A stretch of DNA of 10,016 nt from Chthoniobacterales bacterium. Its GTDB lineage: Bacteria > Verrucomicrobiota > Verrucomicrobiia > Chthoniobacterales > UBA10450. Both the position numbers and the translations under genes were made by a program. This document shows positions 1 through 5,341 of this stretch, piece by piece. The stretch is from NCBI GenBank assembly GCA_013697015.1, contig JACCXL010000147.1, forward strand, positions 1 through 10,016, written 5' to 3'. Positions within the stretch are counted from its first letter, which is position 1; each line of letters opens with the position of its first letter. The notes beneath the pieces were generated by a model. It searched no databases. It saw nothing but the letters and a program-made list of their open reading frames with translations, and was not told the DNA's origin.

Positions 1-1187
1 GCCGGATAGGTATCGGTGCGGCTGGTCGAGTTGATCAGGAGCGCGTCGCATTCGGTATTGTTCTTGCAGTTTTTGAGATGCTTCGGGATATGGACAAGCC
101 CACGATACGTCGCGCGGCCTTCGCCGATGCTGATCGATTTGGAGATGATGTTCGAGGTCGTCTCGTCGGCCGCGTGTACCATTTTCGCGCCCGTATCCTG
201 GTGCTGGCCATTTGAGGCAAGTGCAATCGAGAGCACTTCTCCGCGCGCCTTGCGGCCTTTCAAAACCACGCCCGGGTATTTCATGGTCAGACGGGAACCG
301 ATGTTGCAATCGATCCACTTCACCTCCGCTTCTTCATGCGCAATTGCCCGTTTCGTGACGAGATTGAAAACGTTGGCCGACCAATTCTGCACCGTGATGT
401 ACTGGATTTTCGCGCCCTTCAGAGCCACGAGCTCGACGACCGCGCTGTGCAAAGTAGCGGTATTGAACTTCGGCGCGGTGCAGCCCTCCATGTAGGTCAA
501 TTCCGCGCCTTCATCGACGATGATGAGCGTGCGCTCGAACTGCCCAAAGTTTTCGGCGTTAATGCGAAAATAGGCCTGGAGCGGATGCTTTACCTTCACG
601 CCCGGCGGCACATAGATGAATGATCCGCCGCTGAAGACCGCTGAGTTCAAGGCGCTGAATTTATTGTCGCCGGTCGGAATGACTTTCCCGAACCACTTCC
701 GGAAAATCTCCGGATGATCCTTCAACCCTTCGGTACTGCCGACGAAAATCACGCCCTGCTCGCCCACGGCTTTCTTGATGTTCGAATAGACGGCTTCGCT
801 GTCGAACTGCGCCTCCACGCCAGCGAGGAATTTCCGCTCTTGCTCGGGAATGCCGAGCCGTTCGAAAGTTCGCTTCACATCATCGGGAACATCTTCCCAA
901 TTCCGTTTTGGTTGCGTGCCGCTGCTGAGGTAATACCGGATGTTATCGAAGACGATCGCCTCGAGATCCTTGCTCGCCCAATGCGTCGGCATCGGTTTGC
1001 TCAAAAAAGTCCGAAGCGCGTTGAGGCGAAACTCGCGCACCCAGTCCGGGTCTTTTTTGATGTTCGAGATGAAGTGAACGGTTTGTTCGGTCAGCCCGAT
1101 GCCGGCGTCGTGTAAATGGGTTTCGGGATAAGCGAAATCGCCTTTATCGCTCCGCTCCAGATTGATTGTTGCAGTTTCCGTAGCCAT
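1..1187 (-). CDS. sufB: Fe-S cluster assembly scaffold SufB (C-terminus cut by window edge)
   Basis: Scaffold subunit of the cytoplasmic SUF complex (SufBC2D), on which Fe-S clusters are built before transfer to apoproteins. I translated the minus strand: 395 codons are open from ATG at 1187 to the window edge with no stop. SufB proteins are usually about 470 residues, so roughly 75 C-terminal residues lie outside. Recognisable SufB segments are GGSFIYVPPGVKV (about 187-199), YMEGCTAP with Cys236, NWSANVFNLVTKRA (268-281) and the stretch ending NNTECDALL with Cys380. By family knowledge Cys236 and Cys380 correspond to the conserved SufB cysteines, the latter to the cluster-assembly cysteine of E. 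coli SufB. The conserved C-terminal His/Glu region would be off-window. The start is fixed by a perfect GGAGG five bases upstream. The gene lies 11 bp after sufC and is co-transcribed with it; sufD and sufS would be expected further left. Identification is very secure. Confidence 0.97.
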   Translation of the reverse strand, partial: MATETATINLERSDKGDFAYPETHLHDAGIGLTEQTVHFISNIKKDPDWVREFRLNALRTFLSKPMPTHWASKDLEAIVFDNIRYYLSSGTQPKRNWEDVPDDVKRTFERLGIPEQERKFLAGVEAQFDSEAVYSNIKKAVGEQGVIFVGSTEGLKDHPEIFRKWFGKVIPTGDNKFSALNSAVFSGGSFIYVPPGVKVKHPLQAYFRINAENFGQFERTLIIVDEGAELTYMEGCTAPKFNTATLHSAVVELVALKGAKIQYITVQNWSANVFNLVTKRAIAHEEAEVKWIDCNIGSRLTMKYPGVVLKGRKARGEVLSIALASNGQHQDTGAKMVHAADETTSNIISKSISIGEGRATYRGLVHIPKHLKNCKNNTECDALLINSTSRTDTYP

Positions 1188-1189
1188 AA

Positions 1190-1196
1190 ATCCTCC
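1190..1196 (-). promoter_or_regulatory. Strong ribosome binding site of sufB
   Basis: On the minus strand the sequence ACGGAGGATTTATG places a full GGAGG core (1192-1196) just before the sufB ATG at 1187. It fits in the 11-bp gap after the sufC stop codon (1199-1201). It settles the sufB start. The upstream gene sufC has no such site, so ribosomes probably load on sufB independently. Confidence 0.85.
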
Positions 1197-1198
1197 GT

Positions 1199-1966
1199 CT
1201 ATACCAGCACTGGCTCGGCCAGATCTCCCTTGGTCCAGTCGTAGCCTCTCTCGTCGAGCTCCAACGCCAGCTCCTTGCCGCCGGAGCGCACGATGCGACC
1301 CTGCACCATCACATGCACACCGTCCGGCACAATATAATTCAGCAGCCGCTGGTAGTGGGTAATCAACAAAATCCCGAGGTCGGGTCCGCGCAGTGAATTG
1401 ACGCCATGTGCCACGACCTTCAGCGCATCGATGTCCAAACCGCTGTCGGTCTCGTCCAAAACGGCATACTTCGGCGCGAGCATCGCCAACTGCAGAATCT
1501 CGTTCCGCTTTTTCTCGCCTCCGGAAAAACCTTCGTTGACCGAGCGCGAAGTGAACGACCGGTCCATCGCGAGCAGGTCCATCTTCTCATAAAGCTGAGC
1601 GTAATAATCGGTCGCTTCAAGCTCTTCGCCCTCGGGCAATCGGGCCGCGACGGCGGCTCGAAGGAAATTAGCAATCGTGACTCCCGGGATCTCGCTCGGA
1701 TATTGGAAGGCCAAAAAGATACCTCGCCGCGCGCGTTCATCGGGTTGGAGTTCGAGAACGTTCTCTCCGTCCATCAGGACTTCTCCTGACTCCACTTTGT
1801 AATCGGGGTGACCCGCGATGACCTTCGCGAGCGTGCTCTTGCCAGATCCGTTCGGTCCCATGATGGCGTGAACTTCACCACGCGGAACCGTCAGACTAAG
1901 TCCCCGTACTATCTCCTGACCGTCGATGGAGACACGCAAATCTCGAATGGCTAATTCCTTCGTCAT
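1199..1966 (-). CDS. sufC: Fe-S cluster assembly ATPase SufC
   Basis: Cytoplasmic ABC-type ATPase of the SUF machine. It binds SufB and SufD, and its ATP-driven dimerisation reshapes the scaffold during cluster assembly. All motifs are intact in the 255-residue protein: Walker A GPNGSGKST (37-45), Q-loop FQYP with Gln88, signature FSGGEKKR (147-154), Walker B YAVLDETDSGLD (167-178) with Glu172, and switch histidine His204 in LITHY. The GGEKKRNEI and DETDSGLD wording is typical of SufC rather than of transporter ATPases, and there is no membrane partner nearby. The length is normal for the family. The gene comes first and is followed 11 bp later by sufB. No Shine-Dalgarno is visible before ATG 1966, whereas a promoter candidate sits just upstream, so the message may be nearly leaderless. 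Very secure. Confidence 0.98.
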   Translation of the reverse strand: MTKELAIRDLRVSIDGQEIVRGLSLTVPRGEVHAIMGPNGSGKSTLAKVIAGHPDYKVESGEVLMDGENVLELQPDERARRGIFLAFQYPSEIPGVTIANFLRAAVAARLPEGEELEATDYYAQLYEKMDLLAMDRSFTSRSVNEGFSGGEKKRNEILQLAMLAPKYAVLDETDSGLDIDALKVVAHGVNSLRGPDLGILLITHYQRLLNYIVPDGVHVMVQGRIVRSGGKELALELDERGYDWTKGDLAEPVLV

Positions 1967-1977
1967 AGGGAAATAAA

Positions 1978-2006
1978 ACTATACGTAGAAAAGGGCCGTT
2001 TGCGAA
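1978..2006 (-). promoter_or_regulatory. Candidate promoter of the suf operon
   Basis: Reading the minus strand, TTCGCA (2006-2001; 4 of 6 against TTGACA) is followed after exactly 17 bp by TATAGT (1983-1978; 5 of 6 against TATAAT). Transcription would begin about seven bases past the -10 box, only a few bases ahead of the sufC ATG at 1966. This agrees with the missing Shine-Dalgarno of sufC. It is a pattern match only; the promoter consensus of this organism is not known to me. Confidence 0.5.
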
Positions 2007-2031
2007 CGGGGAATTCGTCTACCGAACGGGG
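2003..2031. repeat. Tandem 9-bp repeat overlapping the suf -35 box (possible operator)
   Basis: The plus strand carries cgaacgggg at 2003-2011 and again at 2023-2031, start to start 20 bp apart, which is about two helical turns. The first copy overlaps the candidate -35 hexamer of the suf promoter and the second lies around -55. Two identical sites on the same DNA face suggest binding of a dimeric regulator. The regulator is unknown; SufR-like or IscR-like proteins would be obvious candidates for this operon, but no known motif of theirs is recognised here. Confidence 0.4.
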
Positions 2032-2040
2032 CTGAAGCCC
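2029..2040. repeat. Small palindrome gggctgaagccc
   Basis: GGGCT-GA-AGCCC is a near-perfect 12-bp palindrome (5-bp arms, 2-base centre) directly next to the second cgaacgggg copy. It may be part of the same regulatory site or a short dispersed intergenic element. It has no T-tract, so it does not look like a terminator. Confidence 0.35.
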
Positions 2041-2594
2041 GCGTGATCCGCGCGTCTCAGACCGTCGCGAGGACCGATTCTAGCTCCCCGGGCTGGCCAT
2101 CGCGAGACGTGACGCTCCAGCGCGCAGCGGACACGCGCCTTTTCGAAGCGTTCGCGGGCGATATCACTAATGAGCCAAGCACCATGGTGAGACTCAGCTG
2201 GGTGAAAGGCGCGTCGAGCGGGATGAAGGTACCGGCACGATTGAACACGGTCGGCGCGATCGCTGGCCAGTGCACAACGGCTCTGTCAATTAGCGCGCTT
2301 CCCTGAGGGTTTTTTGAGACCCAGGGGTTCGGTAGAGTAGTCACTCCGCTCAAGCGTCCGTGTTATGGCAATTACAACTTCGGGCACAGTTGGTGCTTTT
2401 CTGTAGCGCTACCCGAGAATGAAACTCACTCTCCGCTATCGACGACTTCGATCGCATGCACCTGCGGATGCGCGCATTCGGTCGCTGTCAGCACCTTCCA
2501 ACCGCTCGGCTCACCAAATTATCAATCAGGAGAAGGGAACGCCGACCGTGCCGGGCGTCCGTGATCCAGCCACGCACTTCACCAGCCACTAGCC

Positions 2595-3293
2595 ATGGCG
2601 AATGAGAGCGATAATGGTACGCGGCAAACCGCGAGCGAGCTGAACAATCTCCTTCAGATAATTTCGGGAACGAGCGCGATGCTCGAGAACATTTGGGAAG
2701 GCAGCGCCGGGTCCGACAAGTATTTTTCGATGCTCCGCGCGAGCGTGCAGCGCGCGGAACAGATCGCCGCTCAGCTCGTCGCGCAAGCAGGGGGGGTTGG
2801 CGAAAAGGTATTGATGCATCCGGAGCTGGCCGCCTTCGCCCGGAAGAATGTGCCGATGCCGAAGCCTGCGCCGGGAAAGCCGCGCATTCTCGTCGTCGAC
2901 GACGAACAAATGGCGCTGGTTCTCTCGGAACAGGTGCTTGCGCGGGCCGGATTCGAAGTAGTCACCGCTGAGTCGGGATTCGAGTGCCTCGATATTTTCC
3001 GCACCCGAAAGGACGATTTCGATCTCGTGCTCCTCGACTTTTCGATGCCGTTCATGGATGGAGATGAAGTCTTCCGGCGGCTGCGCGAAATCTCGATCTC
3101 GGTGCCGATCGTGCTGACCACCGGTTTCATCGACGAAGAGAAGCTGCAGTCACTCATGCACGAAGGACTGGCCGGGTTTATCCGGAGGCCGCATTCCGCC
3201 GAAGAACTGGTGACCTATCTGCGCGCCCTGATCGAGAGCGTGCGGTCCGCGCGCGCGGCGGACAAGCTCCGCGGCATCGCGGCTGCTGTGTAA
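2595..3293 (+). CDS. Response regulator with degenerate DHp-like N-terminus
   Basis: A 232-residue cytoplasmic signalling protein. Residues about 10-66 resemble the two-helix dimerisation/phosphotransfer (DHp) unit of histidine kinases: TASELNNLLQIISG (12-25) lines up with the usual AHDFNNLLxxIxG, and YFSMLRASVQRAEQIAAQL matches the second helix. The phosphoacceptor position holds Ser14 instead of His and there is no ATPase domain. Residues 97-215 form a receiver: acidic pair Asp102/Asp103, phospho-acceptor Asp148 in LLDFSMP, Thr175/Thr176, and Arg198-Pro199 where a Lys-Pro is usual. There is no output domain. ATG 2595 is the first possible start, since an in-frame TGA lies at 2562-2564; no clear Shine-Dalgarno precedes it. 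The stop lies 3 bp before the histidine kinase gene, its likely partner. The receiver is certain; the DHp reading is an inference from motif resemblance. Confidence 0.88.
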   Translation: MANESDNGTRQTASELNNLLQIISGTSAMLENIWEGSAGSDKYFSMLRASVQRAEQIAAQLVAQAGGVGEKVLMHPELAAFARKNVPMPKPAPGKPRILVVDDEQMALVLSEQVLARAGFEVVTAESGFECLDIFRTRKDDFDLVLLDFSMPFMDGDEVFRRLREISISVPIVLTTGFIDEEKLQSLMHEGLAGFIRRPHSAEELVTYLRALIESVRSARAADKLRGIAAAV

Positions 3294-3296
3294 GCG

Positions 3297-4442
3297 ATGG
3301 CCATGTCGACCGAAACCGCTGCGCAAGCCTTTGAGCAGTTTTGCGACAACCGCCTGTTCGAGGGGATTAAACCCGACGTGCTGGAGGAGATCGCGCCCGA
3401 TGTGCATGTTCGCCGGCTGCATGAAGGCGAAGTGATCTTCCGCGAAGGCGATCCAGGGGATTCGCTCTACCTCGTCGGCAAGGGCTTGGTCAAAATTTCG
3501 AAAACGGGCCGCGGCGGGAAGCAGGAAACGCTCGGTTTTATCCAGTCGGGAAGCTTCTTCGGCGAGATGGCATTACTGGACGGCCAGCCGCGTTCGGCGA
3601 TGGCGACCGCTGCCGAGGCGACAGTTGTCGGCGCGGTCAACGAAGACACTTTCCAGCACATTCTCGCGCTCGCGCCGAGCCGGCTGCACATGAATTTTCT
3701 CCGCTCCGTCACCGAGCGGCTCCGCAGCGTGAACGCGCATTTCATCTCGGAGGTGATGCGGACGGAAAGACTCAGTCTGGTTGGCTCGATGGCGAACACG
3801 ATCATCCACGATCTTAAAAATCCGATCTGCATCGTGCGTTGCTGCTCGGATCTGATCGCGAGCGAGAGCAACGATCCGCGGCTGCGCGAGTTGACTTCAA
3901 TGTTGGATGGCGCGGTTGATGGCATGCTCGCGATGACGCAGGAGCTACTGGATTACGCCCGCGGCTCGACCCCTCTCGTCAAACAACCGGTTTCGGTCTG
4001 GCGTCTGCTGGACGAACTAAATCAGCAATCGCTCCGCCTGCTTCCAGGCAAGAACATTCAGTTTGTAAAGCGCATTCGCTACGACGGAACCATCGAGATC
4101 GATCTCGCGCGCTTTACTCGCGTGCTCTGCAATTTGATCAAAAATTCCCGCGAAGCGATGCAGAACGGCGGTATCCTCACGATCACGACTGATTTGGTGA
4201 AAGATCAATTCGTGCTCCGCATTTCTGATACCGGCAAAGGAGTCTCGCCGGAAATTATGCCAAGACTATTCGAGCCATTTGTGACGCACGGAAAAGCGCA
4301 CGGGACTGGTCTGGGCCTGGCAATTGCCAAGTCGGTCATCGAAGCGCATGCCGGCCGGATCTCCATCTCCAGCGTCCAGGGGAAGGGGGCGACGGTTGAT
4401 ATCCGCGTGCCTGCCCCTGCTCCCGACGCCGCGAAGGTGTAA
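3297..4442 (+). CDS. Histidine kinase with N-terminal cyclic-nucleotide-binding domain
   Basis: A 381-residue soluble sensor kinase with no membrane segment. Residues about 15-130 form a CRP-like cNMP-binding beta-barrel; FGEMALLDGQPRSA (88-101) matches the phosphate-binding cassette, with Glu90, Arg99 and Ser100 in the positions that contact cyclic nucleotide in CRP-family proteins. Residues about 150-225 are the DHp unit with phospho-accepting His171 in IIHDLKNPI. The HATPase domain (about 235-371) has the N-box NLIKNSREAM (279-288, Asn283), G1 DTGKG (311-315), F-box LFEPFVT and G2 GTGLGL (336-341). All catalytic motifs are intact. It begins three bases after the stop of the receiver gene, suggesting translational coupling. 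A second ATG at 3303 is possible. The signal is probably cAMP or cGMP, but some such domains bind other ligands. Phosphotransfer targets are likely the neighbouring receivers (inference). Confidence 0.95.
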   Translation: MAMSTETAAQAFEQFCDNRLFEGIKPDVLEEIAPDVHVRRLHEGEVIFREGDPGDSLYLVGKGLVKISKTGRGGKQETLGFIQSGSFFGEMALLDGQPRSAMATAAEATVVGAVNEDTFQHILALAPSRLHMNFLRSVTERLRSVNAHFISEVMRTERLSLVGSMANTIIHDLKNPICIVRCCSDLIASESNDPRLRELTSMLDGAVDGMLAMTQELLDYARGSTPLVKQPVSVWRLLDELNQQSLRLLPGKNIQFVKRIRYDGTIEIDLARFTRVLCNLIKNSREAMQNGGILTITTDLVKDQFVLRISDTGKGVSPEIMPRLFEPFVTHGKAHGTGLGLAIAKSVIEAHAGRISISSVQGKGATVDIRVPAPAPDAAKV

Positions 4443-4518
4443 CGCCGCGGTCGCAAACATATCGCCACTTCGAATCCGATTGCGGACGAAGCGGGGTGCA
4501 ATTAACTGTTGCGCAGAA

Positions 4519-4545
4519 GGCGCGCTCTGAGATTTGGCGCGCTCT
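4519..4545. repeat. 10-bp direct repeat ggcgcgctct ending at the tRNA 5' end
   Basis: ggcgcgctct occurs at 4519-4528 and again at 4536-4545, and the second copy ends exactly one base before the first base of the tRNA. It may be part of the tRNA promoter or leader, or chance in GC-rich DNA. I see no integrase or matching copy beyond the tRNA 3' end. Confidence 0.4.
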
Positions 4546-4616
4546 TACCCCGTGGTGTAACGGTAACACAGCGCCCTTTGGAGGCGTTATTCATGGTTCG
4601 AATCCATGCGGGGTAG
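4546..4616 (+). tRNA. tRNA-Gln (anticodon UUG)
   Basis: A complete 71-nt cloverleaf without encoded CCA. The acceptor stem is TACCCCG (4546-4552) with CGGGGTA (4609-4615), and the discriminator is G4616. The D-arm GTGT/ACAC encloses AACGGTA. The anticodon stem GCGCC (4571-4575) pairs with GGCGT with one G-U. The loop CTTTGGA carries anticodon TTG at 4578-4580. The T-arm CATGG/CCATG encloses TTCGAAT. The weak U1-A72 first pair and G73 are classic identity features for glutaminyl charging. It decodes CAA and, by wobble, CAG. It stands alone between signalling genes; no second tRNA is visible. The call is secure. Confidence 0.96.
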
Positions 4617-4625
4617 CGCGATTGT

Positions 4626-4693
4626 CCGCGCTTTGCAGACGCGGCTGCTCGGGGCCGTTGGTCGGCAACACTTTCGAGCCGGTGTGGTTTTTT
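4626..4693 (+). terminator. Weak candidate terminator of the tRNA gene
   Basis: Downstream of the tRNA there is a 5-bp hairpin CCGCG/CGCGG (4626-4630 with 4640-4644) without a T-tract. After it comes a 4-bp stem ACAC/GTGT (4668-4671 with 4682-4685) followed by six T residues at 4688-4693. Either could help end the tRNA transcript, but both stems are short, so this is only a candidate. Confidence 0.2.
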
Positions 4694-4749
4694 GACGGAC
4701 GGATCAAAATTCCCGGCGAACAGGCACGGTTTTAGCAGTTGTAAGACAA

Positions 4750-5217
4750 ATGGCCTCCACCAAAGCGCGCATCCTACACGTCGATGATAATCAAGATTCC
4801 CGTCTTTTGATCGCGGCGCTGCTGTCGCAATGCGGGTACGGCGTCGCCACGGTCGGGAGCGTTGCGGAAGCATTGGAAATCGTGGCGGAGGTAGACTTTG
4901 ATCTCTGCATTCTCGACGTGCGACTGCCCGACGGGAATGGGCTAGAACTCTGTCAGAGCATCCGCAAAATGCGCCCGAAACTACCGGTTCTTTACTACTC
5001 AGCCTACGCCGATGAGGAAGAGCAGCGAGAAGCGCTCAAGGTGAGTGGAGACGCCTATTTGCGGAAGCCGGTCTGCTTGGACGAATTGCAGCAAGCAGTG
5101 GAAGGCCTCCTCAAAGAAAACTTTGTTGCAAGTTGGTTTGGAGATTCGCCCGCGGCGCGGACGGTCGCGTACAGCTGCCAAACCAACCCGCCAGAATCGG
5201 TTTCTACGGTGAACTGA
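4750..5217 (+). CDS. Single-domain response regulator (CheY-like receiver)
   Basis: A 155-residue cytoplasmic phospho-receiver. Residues 6-123 form the receiver fold with all key residues: acidic pair Asp12/Asp13 in LHVDDNQ, phospho-acceptor Asp56 in ILDVRLP, Ser84 at the Thr/Ser switch position, and Lys106-Pro107. No DNA-binding or enzymatic output domain follows, only about 32 residues of tail (124-155) without recognisable motif, somewhat longer than in CheY. It would act as a phosphorelay intermediate or by protein contacts. It lies 133 bp past the tRNA and 308 bp past the cNMP-linked kinase, which could be its phosphodonor (inference from position only). The Shine-Dalgarno is weak. Identity as a receiver is secure; its partner and role are unknown. 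Confidence 0.93.
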   Translation: MASTKARILHVDDNQDSRLLIAALLSQCGYGVATVGSVAEALEIVAEVDFDLCILDVRLPDGNGLELCQSIRKMRPKLPVLYYSAYADEEEQREALKVSGDAYLRKPVCLDELQQAVEGLLKENFVASWFGDSPAARTVAYSCQTNPPESVSTVN

Positions 5218-5341
5218 TTTCATCGTGCATCATGGGCACGTCCAGGGATGTCCCCCGCACAACAGCGCGGATAGAATGGAGGCGGTGCGAAAATGATTGA
5301 GGCATTAACTGGACGGCGTGCAAAATGGGCCGATCCGTCCT

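Larger units (their letters stand above)
1967..2594. other. 628-bp intergenic region between divergent suf operon and signalling genes
   Basis: The edge next to sufC holds the promoter and repeats listed separately. The rest contains overlapping open frames on both strands: plus 2043-2306 (87 codons) and minus 2057-2353 (98 codons). Neither has a ribosome site, a known motif or convincing codon use. The minus frame contains the readable stretch VVHWPAIAPTVFNRAGTF but matches no family I recognise. A minus-strand stretch open from 2518 to 2426 (30 codons, ending VHAIEVVDSGE) also looks protein-like but lacks a start. A weak imperfect stem lies at 2301-2326. The promoter of the gene at 2595 must lie here, but I see no clear one. 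It may include decayed coding remnants. Confidence 0.5.

Noticed and set aside
16..1115. Several plus-strand open frames (16-495, 336-623, 714-1115)
   Set aside because: They lie antisense to sufB, whose minus-strand reading is clear over its entire length; they show no motif of their own.
1398..1789. Plus-strand frames opposite sufC
   Set aside because: They mirror the conserved ATPase motifs of sufC and have no ribosome site or family resemblance.
2043..2306. 87-codon plus-strand frame in the suf upstream region
   Set aside because: No ribosome site, no recognisable domain, low-complexity composition, and it competes with an equally open minus frame.
2301..2326. Stem ccct-ggg / ccc-aggg as a terminator
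   Set aside because: The stem is bulged with only seven pairs, the T-run lies inside the loop, and no gene ends next to it.
4496..4735. 79-codon frame spanning the tRNA
   Set aside because: It runs through the full tRNA-Gln cloverleaf and has no protein motif.
2595..5217. Signalling cluster as a defence or phage-response system with a cyclic-nucleotide effector
   Set aside because: There is no nucleotide cyclase, nuclease, pore or other toxic effector; the proteins are ordinary two-component parts with a cNMP-binding sensor.
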